Shown here: one piece after another, positions 44,301 through 50,451 of the stretch
How the letters are laid out: every line of letters starts with the position of its first letter
How positions within the stretch are numbered: position 1 is the first letter of the stretch
Source: Alligator mississippiensis
Lineage: Eukaryota > Chordata > Crocodylia > Alligatoridae
DNA length: 64,000 nt
Assembly (NCBI RefSeq): GCF_030867095.1
Contig: NC_081827.1
Span: forward strand, 212,469,310 to 212,533,309
Reading direction: 5' to 3'
The notes under the pieces: model-generated
What the model was told of the DNA's origin: nothing
Databases searched by the model: none
What the model saw: only the letters and a program-made list of their open reading frames with translations
Position numbers and translations under genes: made by a program

Positions 44301-45207
44301 GGTTGCCTTCCTCTGTAGCAGGGGCTTGGACCTCTCCCCAGGATCTCTTGAGCCTGTATTAACAACCTTTTGCAGGGCACTGGCTGCCACGATTCTCCTG
44401 CTTTACCTAAGGCAGGTCAGGGTGCTATGTCTTGGGTTGGGCTAGGGGTGGCTGAGTTTAGATTATGGATTGTATAGGACGGCTTGGGTAGGGAGGGGGT
44501 CGGCAGGTCCCTTCCAGCCCTACTTCTCCACGAGGACGCCTCACCCGTTGCTTCCCCACCACTTTCTCTGTTGCTTAAAACTTTATAGAAGCAGCGAGCG
44601 CGTCTCCGCTCCCAAACGGCATCAAAATACCGCCGAGCAGAAGGCCAAGTCCTCCTTCGCCGCGTCCACCCCGCCGCCAGCATTGGAGGCAATAACATTC
44701 AGCTCAGAAAGCCAGTCAGCGAGCCTTGCCCTTCGGACTCGCGCGGAGCAGAGGTCAGCGCGGCCAGGGACGCACTTCGAGGAAGCGCAGGGAAGGCGGC
44801 CCGAGTCCGACAGCGACGCAACCGGGAACCGGGGAAGTCCCTCGCCGCCCGGGCTGCTCCACCGCGGGGCCTGGGGCGGCTCCCCTCAGCCCCGGGGGCT
44901 CCGGCCAAGGACGGCGCTCTCAGCCCCCGGGCCTCGGGGCGGCCACGGGCGGGGCGGGGCGGGGAGCGGAGTGCCAGGGACGGGACCCGCGGAGGCGCCG
45001 GCCGGGCAGCCGGTACGCACCGATCCCCTGGATGAAGACGAAGCCGGTGATGATGAGGACCGGGTGCCAGTTGAACTCGGCCTCGGCGCCGTCCCAGCTG
45101 AGCCCCTCGCGGTACTGGAAGACCCAAACGAGGGCGAAGAGCACGGAGAGGAAGCCGAGCAGCAGTGCCGACGCCAACAGCGCCAGGAAGAGCCGGTAGC
45201 CCTCCAT
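26102..45207 (-). CDS. CYBRD1: CYBRD1, duodenal cytochrome b (four coding exons)
   Basis: Cytochrome b561-family transmembrane reductase. It passes electrons from cytosolic ascorbate through two haems to ferric (and cupric) iron outside the cell, feeding the DMT1 iron importer. Exons: 45207-45021, 34280-34072, 26739-26585, 26384-26102. Total 834 nt, 277 residues. Six helices are predicted at about 6-30, 47-69, 82-104, 118-139, 156-176 and 198-218. Haem-ligand histidines are H48, H84, H118 and H157, two less than the human numbering (50, 86, 120, 159) because the protein starts at the second of the two Met codons used in human. H106 matches the human iron-site H108. The C-terminus RKRNL.LDE.GQRSTM is strongly conserved. 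The cytosolic tail is somewhat shorter than in the 286-residue human protein. Identity rests on remembered family sequence and is very secure. Confidence 0.97.
26385..26584 (-). other. CYBRD1 intron 3 (200 bp)
   Basis: Donor CT|GTAAGT at 26584 and acceptor CACAAAG| at 26385. Short and AT-rich; I see no repeat in it. Confidence 0.9.
26585..26739 (-). CDS. CYBRD1: CYBRD1 exon 3
   Basis: 155 nt, from the acceptor TTTATCTAG to the donor GTAAGT. Encodes residues 133-184: end of helix 4, the SLRAS loop, the MPIH haem-ligand motif with H157, helix 5 and FTEKL. Confidence 0.95.
27130..27830 (-). mobile_element. CR1 LINE remnant in intron 2
   Basis: On the minus strand the block matches the decayed CR1 3' half. 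27690-27650 gives the conserved AAL.RLVRLIQ-type block (the AGCTTTGGTGAGACTGATAC region). 27460-27270 is similar to the [15 protein letters not shown]...[12 protein letters not shown] tail, which is a broken version of the GHKL / VWN.LP motifs. The 3' UTR lies near 27140. Confidence 0.65.
29225..29360 (-). mobile_element. Interspersed repeat with GAAGAAGGACATTTTGTGCC-type end
   Basis: On the minus strand, CCTGAAGAAGGACATTTTG..CTAAAAGCTTGTC, followed by CTATAAAAGATATCG, resembles a widespread amniote interspersed repeat whose copies read CTGAAGAAG...GAAAGCTTGTC...AATAAAAGATAT. A possibly related end is at 48740-48850. I cannot name the family with certainty. Confidence 0.5.
29550..29700 (+). 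mobile_element. CR1 LINE fragment in intron 2
   Basis: The plus-strand bases encode a [24 protein letters not shown] stretch followed by a decayed HLG.. region: the block after the catalytic FADD box in CR1 reverse transcriptase. Both ends are missing. Confidence 0.7.
31080..32060. mobile_element. GC-rich insertion with internal CCAAGCTTG units
   Basis: A sharply bounded GC-rich block in an AT-rich intron. The edges contain ACTTAAAGTGC on both sides (31129 and about 32045), in the same orientation as written. Inside, CCCAAGCTTG-centred units recur near 31469, 31667 and 31795, each followed by GTCTTGATGG- or GTCTTGGTGG-like words, and overlapping frames occur on both strands. It is probably a non-autonomous DNA transposon with internal repeats. 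It also carries a run of 20 G at 31319-31338. Confidence 0.45.
32694..33247 (+). mobile_element. Tigger/pogo-like element, copy 1 (554 bp)
   Basis: The ends CAGGCAGTCC and GGACTGCCTG are perfect inverted repeats flanked by TA on both sides (32692-32693, 33248-33249), the mark of the Tc1/mariner superfamily. Subterminal TTACAACGTTT-type words are typical of Tigger relatives. Inside is a Lys/Ser/Thr-Pro-rich frame ending at the TGA at about 33013-33015; it lacks a segment present in the second copy and is shifted by a longer T-run near 32890. A homologous copy in the opposite orientation is at 46857-47430. Confidence 0.8.
33330..33770 (+). mobile_element. Unclassified repeat, related to 44170-44530
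   Basis: This block and 44170-44530 share, in order, TGGGGTCAGGAAGGAAT, a GTCAGA.TGG block, TTGCCTTC.TGTAG and AGGATCT..TGAGC. The second copy ends in GGTCCCTTCCAGCCCTAC, a CR1-style 3' tail, so the family may be a CR1 or other LINE 3' UTR. Confidence 0.5.
34072..34280 (-). CDS. CYBRD1: CYBRD1 exon 2
   Basis: 209 nt from the acceptor TTTCTTCCTCAG to the donor CAG|GTCAGA. Encodes Ala63-Gln132: helix 2 end with [11 protein letters not shown]84 in the KFIHAGLN motif, helix 3, the FDFHN loop, and H118 in the [10 protein letters not shown] motif. Confidence 0.96.
34761..37248. mobile_element. TIR element (MITE) interrupted by a CR1
   Basis: The outer ends AATCTACATGAGACAC... and ...CATATGTAGATGTGCC are approximate inverted repeats. 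CACTGAGTG occurs exactly at both flanks (34752-34760 and 37249-37257), giving a target duplication of 8-9 bp. Next to each end are ACTGCACAGTAA/TTACTGTGCA-type words, as in the element at 17683. The interior (34960-35600) is GC-rich with recurring GCCAGCCCCCTGCTGGGCAG units. Confidence 0.7.
35845..37185 (-). mobile_element. CR1 LINE, 5'-truncated, reverse transcriptase part
   Basis: On the minus strand: [25 protein letters not shown] (catalytic Asp of motif A), [11 protein letters not shown] (motif B) and FADDTKLW (the Asp pair of motif C), then the thumb and the C-terminal GHKL and VWNGLP motifs. The stop is at about 35929, with a 3' end near AATCTATGT. A frameshift near 36890 splits motif A from motif B, so the copy is dead, but the 323-codon frame after it is open and the sequence is well preserved. 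It is the youngest-looking CR1 in the window. Confidence 0.92.
39352..40507. mobile_element. TIR element of about 1.15 kb, superfamily unknown
   Basis: The left end GTATTTACAGACATT...GGAGGTTAGACAAC..TAAAAATGACC and the right end GG.CATTTTTAACCCAATCTAACCCCC...AATGTCTGTATGC are reverse complements over about 60 bp with mismatches. The interior is rich in AGATC / CTAACC words, then C/T-rich. No frame resembles a transposase. Ends are approximate. Confidence 0.6.
42078..42106. repeat. Perfect 11-bp hairpin
   Basis: AAAGCCTTCCT and AGGAAGGCTTT are perfect reverse complements around a 7-base loop. Confidence 0.6.
44170..44530 (+). mobile_element. Unclassified LINE-tail-like repeat near the promoter
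   Basis: Shares ordered blocks with 33330-33770 (TTTGGGGTCAGGAAGGAATT, TTGCCTTCCTCTGTAG, AGGATCTCTTGAGC) and ends GGTCCCTTCCAGCCCTACTTCT, a CR1-like terminal tail, just before the CpG island. Confidence 0.5.
45021..45207 (-). CDS. CYBRD1: CYBRD1 exon 1 (coding part)
   Basis: 187 nt from the ATG at 45207 to the donor ATCG|GTGCGT. It encodes [11 protein letters not shown]..., helix 1, the [12 protein letters not shown] loop, the EFNWHP motif with H48 and the start of helix 2. The start was chosen because the human protein begins MAMEGY and the second Met aligns with this one. The upstream in-frame codons (CTG, AGT) provide no other Met nearby. Confidence 0.95.
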
Positions 45208-45209
45208 AC

Positions 45210-45221
45210 TCAGCGCCCCAT
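45210..45221 (-). promoter_or_regulatory. Three-codon upstream ORF before the CYBRD1 start
   Basis: On the minus strand, ATG GGG CGC TGA ends two bases before the CYBRD1 ATG and is in another frame. The upstream ATG has G at +4. If the transcription start lies upstream, ribosomes would meet this mini-frame first. Confidence 0.5.
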
Positions 45222-45720
45222 GCTCCGGCCGGCCAGGGGGCGGGAGGCACGAGCGCTGCCCGCTTCCGCTGCTCCGGCCGGGGGGCGGGGCGCGGGCCAG
45301 CCTGGGGCCGCCTCCGCCCTGCCCTGCCCTGCCCGGCGCCCATCACGCACACGAGTCCTGAAGGGCTTTGAGGGGAAGGAGCCCGCCAGCGCCGGGCAGC
45401 CTTCCCCCTCGGGCGGGGTTGGGGTTGGGGTGCTGCGCAGCCCGCGGCCATCGGGCTCTGCTCTGGGCTCGGGGAGCCGAGAGGGAGGCAGGAGCGTAGC
45501 AGAGGCGCCCCCAAGCTCCGGGAGGGAGGGAGGTTTGGGCACACGCTGCGGGGGAGCGGAGACAAGCGTGTCCGATGGAGACACGACGCGGGGGCAGGCT
45601 TGGAAACAATCCCCGCGCTTGGGAGCTGCGCCAGCACGGGGCAGTGTGCTCGGAGAGGCCCGCCTGCCGGGCCTGGATTTCGGTGCTCTTGATCCCCTGC
45701 CACGTCCATTCGTTTTCGCG

Positions 45721-46321
45721 TAGGAAGGAGTAGGAGCCGGGCACTTCCAGAAGTCAGGCCACTGTTCACAAAATCAGTAAGCAGATGTTAGCCAGTGTCT
45801 GGGCAGAGGTTCCCAGGCAGATTGTTTGAAGAAGTATTTAGTAATTTCATAGGGAGTTAGGCTTAACATAAAGGGTGACAGATCATTTAGTTTATTTTCA
45901 AGTGACTGAGTCATTTCAGAGAGACCAGAAACTGGCTGCAGGGGTGTGCGGTGTGTGAGCTGTATACAAGTTTGGGTTTGGGTTGTATAGATAAAGCCAC
46001 ACAAGGAGGGGAAGAATCCTGCACTCTGGAAAACCTCTACCCTTAGCACAAAGTTTCCTCATCTTAAGCTTTTCTAAGTCAGGAAAATGCATAGATTTTT
46101 ACTGTGTTGTTTGGAAACGCAGTAAAACAGCACCCTCATAAAAGTCCAGCTAAAACAGGGGTACCAGCCCTGTGTGATAACTGATACAGTATAGCTTGTT
46201 TAATTTGGGAACCTTTTTTTCACTGTTAGCTGTGCATCTGCTATGGGGCTTTGTTAATGAAGATGTGTGATGTGCTCTTGAAGTCACTTTTGGAAGAAGC
46301 AGACTTGGCTAAGGAACTTAG
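45721..46321. other. Upstream flank, no gene recognised
   Basis: Ordinary-composition sequence beyond the CpG island, with no supported exon. Confidence 0.4.
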
Positions 46322-46560
46322 GCCAGGTCTACAGTACATGGATATATGATACTAGCAAAGCATTCTTAGTGTGGACACAGGTTATGCCAACAAAACTGAG
46401 CTTTTGTTGGTATAGCTTATTCCAGCCTTCATCCCCCTCAGCCTAAGCAAAATAAGCTATACTGGGAAATGTATTAATGGATCTGTAACATGGGCTTTTG
46501 GTGGCATAGCTATGTCAGTCAGAAATCACACCTCGTTCTGCCCTTAGCAAATTCAGATAT
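46322..46560. mobile_element. MITE with inverted TATAGCTTATT pair
   Basis: Starts GGCCAGGTCTACAGTACA, a common start of amniote MITEs. It contains GTTGGTATAGCTTATT (about 46408) and its complement AATAAGCTATACTGG (about 46450), forming a hairpin. The right end is uncertain. Confidence 0.5.
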
Positions 46561-46856
46561 GGCAACAAAAGTTCATAGTATAATCCCTGAGATAAAGATT
46601 TGTAAACCCATAAGAACTTGTGATACCAAGCAGTGCATTATCTAGATTTTTTTTAAAATTCAGAGGCTCTTGAAGTTTATAAATATACACTGGCTAAATC
46701 CTTTATGTTATAGTTCAATAGTCTACCAAAATGGATTCAAATACACTTAACTTTATTTCCAAGAGTACTTCAGCGGAAGCCAATAAAACTGTTTCCATAC
46801 GTGCTTCAATGTATTCAAGACTGAAACAGAAGTTGGTGGCATCATCATCATCATTA

Positions 46857-47430
46857 CAGGCAGTCCTTGGACTTAACAACACAATTGGTTCCTGAAAACC
46901 GCATCTTAAGTCAAAACATCATAACTCAGAACTGATTTTCCCATAGGAACAATGTTATAAATGAAGGATTGGTTCCTGAACCAAGGCCCAATACCCTATT
47001 TTCACCAAAAATAACCCAGAATTTTGTACTCAATCAATTATAGATGAGTAATATAGCTACTTTAATATATTTATATTGTAAATAGCAATCATATTGATTT
47101 GGAAGGACTTCTTTGAGGAGACTTTGCTGGTCTTCTTGAAGGGCTCTTGGTTGGACTTTTTGAAGGGTTCTTGGCTGGAGTCTTCTCAGGAGTCTTGGCT
47201 GCAGGTTTTTCTGGAGTCTTGTCTGCTTTCTTAAAGTGTCCAAGGAAGTTTGGACAGATGTTCTCCAGGGAGATAAGCGACGCAGCGGACTTGTTCATTG
47301 GCATGGCATCAAATTGAATCAAGCGTTGTAAAGTTGAAACAGATGTCATAAAGTTGAAACAGTGTCAATTTATAAACGTCGTAAGTGCCATTGGTTGTAA
47401 CTCAAAACATCCTAAATCGAGGACTGCCTG
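46857..47430 (-). mobile_element. Tigger/pogo-like element, copy 2 (574 bp)
   Basis: The same CAGGCAGTCC...GGACTGCCTG termini and flanking TA (46855-46856, 47431-47432) as copy 1, in the opposite orientation. On the minus strand it contains an open frame at 47349-47089 (86 codons). Its last 43 residues or so are Lys/Ser/Thr-Pro repeats such as [15 protein letters not shown] and end SPSKSI. The element is too short for a transposase, so it is non-autonomous. Confidence 0.82.
47089..47349 (-). pseudogene. Lys/Ser-Pro-rich frame inside Tigger-like copy 2
   Basis: 86 codons, open from an ATG. The first half has no recognised domain. The second half is a basic, histone H1-tail-like series of S/T-P-x-K units. 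Copy 1 keeps the same reading of this tail and the same stop, but has a shift upstream and lacks a short unit. It is either the C-terminal remnant of a pogo-family transposase or a captured host segment. No DDE motif is present, so it is not an active enzyme. Confidence 0.45.
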
Positions 47431-47618
47431 TATTTAGGTTACAGATGTTTCAGATATATCAACCCTGATGTCCTGGCCAGATTCCAACTCCAGTATTTAA
47501 ACTCTGTCTGTTTACATTTCTCATTCCAGGTGCAAAGAGTTGTTTGTTTTTGAATACTTGGATCCTATTTTAAATCATACAGTAATATTGCAGTGCATAA
47601 GTTAAACTGGTTTTAGTA

Positions 47619-48490
47619 CAGGAGCGGGAAAAATACAGCCTGTAGGCTGGATGCAACCTGCTGAGTGATTTTATCCAGCCTGTAACAGGTCCCTCAGGCC
47701 CGCCTGGCCCAGGTGTGGAGGGTCACTGCCTGATGTGGAGCTCAGCCCACCCTATTCCCACGGGTGGCTCTTGAACACACCAGGAGCTGTAGCCTATGGG
47801 GTTGGGCAGTGGCTGGACTTGGCTTCCCAGTAGCTCCTGTGGCAGTGGCAGCTCTTTTCAGCTGCTGCTGCAAATGTCTCTGCCACTGCTGCTAGCCCCA
47901 GCCCCACTGCCCAAACACCCCAGCCTGTCTACCCCGCACCCACCGTTGAGGGTGCTAGACAGAACAGGCAGGCAGGGTCTCCATGGAAAGCGGTATGGGG
48001 TGCCCACAGGCAGTGCACACTTGGCTGGGCAGATGGGATGAGGCTGTAGGTGAGTGGAAAGTGGCATCTGGCACTGGGACAGGTGAGCTGGGCCAGGACT
48101 GGGACCAGGATTGCAGGGCAGTGATAGCATGGGGATGGGGTCCCATGCTGTCACTACCCTGCAATCTTGGCTCATCCTGCTCCTGGACACCCTCCCTGCT
48201 TGCCCACAGCCCCATCCCATCTGCCCAGCCAAACACACCTTGCCTGCAGGGGTCCCAGGCCAGTCTCCATAGAGGCCCTGCCCACCTACCCACTCTGTCC
48301 AGTGCCCTCAGTGGTGGGTGCAGGGTGGATAGGATCAATTGACATTTCTCCGGCTCCCCCATTTCACCCCCTCATTGGACAGCGTAAACAGCCGTGATGG
48401 GGGGCCAAGGCTGGGTCAGCACCCTTCCCTACCCCCAACAGGGCACCACAACTTAAGTGGCCCTCCAGCCCAAATAATTGCCCACCCCTG
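47619..48490. mobile_element. hAT-like non-autonomous element (872 bp)
   Basis: The left end CAGGAGCGGGAAAAATAC and right end ATTGCCCACCCCTG are inverted repeats of the CAGGGGTGGGCAA family. Flanks TTTTAGTA (47611-47618) and CTTTAGTA (48491-48498) match at 7 of 8 bases. The interior is GC-rich, and mirror-like frames on the two strands (GPGLSWEP.. and CRGGTP..-type) suggest an internal inverted duplication around 48130. Confidence 0.75.
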
Positions 48491-48739
48491 CTTTAGTATT
48501 TACAACAGTTAGTCTCAGATAATAGGGGATGAGGTTGATCATTTTTATATCAGTAAAGTTTATAAAGAGTCACTGGAACCAGTAGAATGACAGCCAAAAT
48601 GTAAATGAGATTAACACAGTAGTTGCAGTTGCCTGAAATATTTTTCAGTAGGTTAATAAGAGACCAGATGAAGACCCAGCAATACACAGTCACCATGAGA
48701 AATAAGATTATTTGAAAATTAAACTTGGCATTCTATGGC

Positions 48740-48860
48740 ATATTCCTGTCTGCATCTGATGAAGTAAGTTGCTGCTTACAAAAGTTTGTACATCACTGAT
48801 TTAGTTAGTTTATAAGGTACAAATCTAATCTGCCTTCTACCTGACACCAAACTAACACAG
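48740..48860 (+). mobile_element. Interspersed repeat fragment
   Basis: ATCTGATGAAGTAAGTTGCTGCTTACAAAAG, then TTTAGTTAGTTTATAAGGTAC, resembles the terminal part of a widespread amniote repeat (CTGATGAAGT...ACGAAAGCTT...TTAGTCT.TAAGGTGC). Only the tail is present. Confidence 0.5.
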
Positions 48861-49390
48861 TTAATTACCTCTTTCTTGCACCCTGCATATATTTGGGGTC
48901 ATCCACAAACCAGGTTGAATCATAGTCCCAGTGGAATCAATGTTTTGGAATATGTGGCAGATATTGTTATTTACTCCAGGATCCTGCAGATTCCCTGGCC
49001 ATGGAAGCTATTGAGTAAGTGACATTTTGCTTCAACATTGTGCTACAAAATGTAAAGGCTTGTCTGCAGTTTTATATCACTTTTATATCAATCTAAGTTT
49101 CTGTACAAATAGGTTGTTTCAATGTAATTTAATCAGATCAGAAATGACAAATCTAGTTAAACTAGTACATAAATCCAGCTTCAATTTTCATTTTAAAAAA
49201 CTTTTTCTAGCCCTTATGGCTTCAGAGAGAACCTTGAAAATGAGTATAAATTGAGACATCTTGGCTGCTTACACACACAAAAAAACCCAAACCAAAACAA
49301 AACATCACTTTAAACTCTGCATGTCCCCATGCCAAGCCTAATGCATGCCCAGAAGAGGCATCACATTAGTTGAACTCAGCTTGCCCAATG
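48861..49390. other. Intergenic sequence, no gene recognised
   Basis: AT-rich sequence with an A/C-rich patch near 49270-49300. Nothing supported. Confidence 0.4.
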
Positions 49391-49508
49391 TCTGTATAGA
49401 TTAGGTGCTTCAGCAGGGCTCTTATGGTGCTTTTATCTAATAGCTGATTGAATAAGCTATTAGATAAAAGTGCCAAAAAATCCCACTGAAGCACCTGATC
49501 TATACAGA
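49391..49508. mobile_element. Foldback MITE, about 55-bp arms
   Basis: 49391-49445 and 49455-49508 are reverse complements with a few mismatches. The outer ends are TCTGTATAGAT/ATCTATACAGA and the inner ends are TTTTATCTAATAGCT/AGCTATTAGATAAAA. The 9-base loop is GATTGAATA. It shares the loop and inner arm design with 13440-13570. Confidence 0.8.
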
Positions 49509-49975
49509 TGCTATGCAGTCAGGTTGAACCAGTATGCTGCTGCTTTTGGTAAAGTGTTTTTTTCCCCACATCTGTCAGTGCCCAAGAGAACCTGAAACAA
49601 TGGCTTTAAGCAGTGTGAATTGCCACTTTCCTGTTATTCACAGCACTATGGAATTTGGCAGCTGCTCACAATACCACAGAGCTCAACATTTTGACCATGG
49701 AGTTCAGCGCTTTATTGCCAGCGGAGTATAGACATTCTATATTCAGTCTCTTTGCTCTGTTGGGACCTACCTGCAGCTGGCTCTTGCTCTCCAGCCTTCC
49801 TCATAAAAAGGAATTAGTTGGGTTACAGGGCATGATCCTTGTATTATTGCATTAGCCCAAACAGCAGGGAGTTGTGGAACTGGAGCTCAAATGCTTGTAG
49901 CCAGGGTAGCAGGGGGAGCCAGAAGGATGACAAGTGGGATGCCTGCTTGTCACACTTTAAAATGAGACTATATAT

Positions 49976-50122
49976 CAGGGGCGGGCAAAATTTGGCCTGT
50001 AGGGCCCCTAAAAAATTTAGAAAATTAATATTTATTTGCCCCTGGCTGCCTGTCATGTGGCCCTTGATGGCTTGCCAAAACTCAGTAAGCAACCCTTCAT
50101 CTGAAATAATTGCCTGCCCCTG
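49976..50122. mobile_element. hAT MITE (147 bp), perfect 8-bp duplication
   Basis: Begins CAGGGGCGGGCAAAAT and ends AATTGCCTGCCCCTG. CTATATAT is present on both sides (49968-49975 and 50123-50130). A clean non-autonomous hAT insertion. Confidence 0.9.
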
Positions 50123-50451
50123 CTATATATGGAAGAGGCGAGTACACACCAAGAGTAAGCGTGGGTGAATCTGTCCCATTTGATCACTTATATTGTCTGG
50201 TTTGAAAATGATTTGAAAATGGCTTACAGCTCTCAGGATTTACATTATTGTTTAATCACAGCAATTATTTTTCAGTAATCCTTTTCATAAAGACATTGTT
50301 GTGGTTAAAACTATCAATTTGCTGTGAATCTGAAAGGGTGTCTATATGGCCAGCCTGCCCATTGTTGTTACCTATATTTTAGGTTTTATGCCCATACTTA
50401 TATGTGTTCTGAGATTGTGTTTGTGTGTGGAGCTGGAGGCATGGGTTAAAG

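Larger units (their letters stand above)
34281..45020 (-). other. CYBRD1 intron 1 (10.7 kb)
   Basis: Canonical GT...AG. It contains a MITE with a CR1 inserted, a 1.15-kb TIR element and a LINE-tail-like block, listed separately. The rest is AT-rich DNA (37249-39350 and 40510-44160) without recognisable genes. Confidence 0.85.
44560..45720. promoter_or_regulatory. CpG island and CYBRD1 promoter region
   Basis: An abrupt GC- and CpG-rich block centred on CYBRD1 exon 1, with several GGGCGG-type Sp1 boxes (for example 44950-44965, where GGGGCGGGGCGGGG occurs) and no obvious TATA box. Long frames on both strands arise from low stop density and are not genes. RCGTG cores of the hypoxia-response type occur on the minus strand at 45344, 45542 and 45701, and on the plus strand at 45566. 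Confidence 0.8.

Noticed and set aside
44470..45723. Long open frame (about 417 codons) on the plus strand over the CpG island
   Set aside because: It lies antisense to CYBRD1 exon 1 and its promoter, has a low-complexity P/G/A/R composition, and its length follows from low stop density in GC-rich DNA. No family features.
44699..45769. Long open frame (about 356 codons) on the minus strand over CYBRD1 exon 1
   Set aside because: It is in a different frame from the real CYBRD1 reading and is again explained by GC-rich composition.
45774..46049. Minus-strand frame of 91 codons upstream of CYBRD1 as a possible extra exon
   Set aside because: CYBRD1 is complete without it, and the frame has no donor that would join in frame or family similarity.
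47796..48397. Frames of 76-135 codons on both strands
   Set aside because: Within a GC-rich hAT element with internal inverted similarity; not genes.
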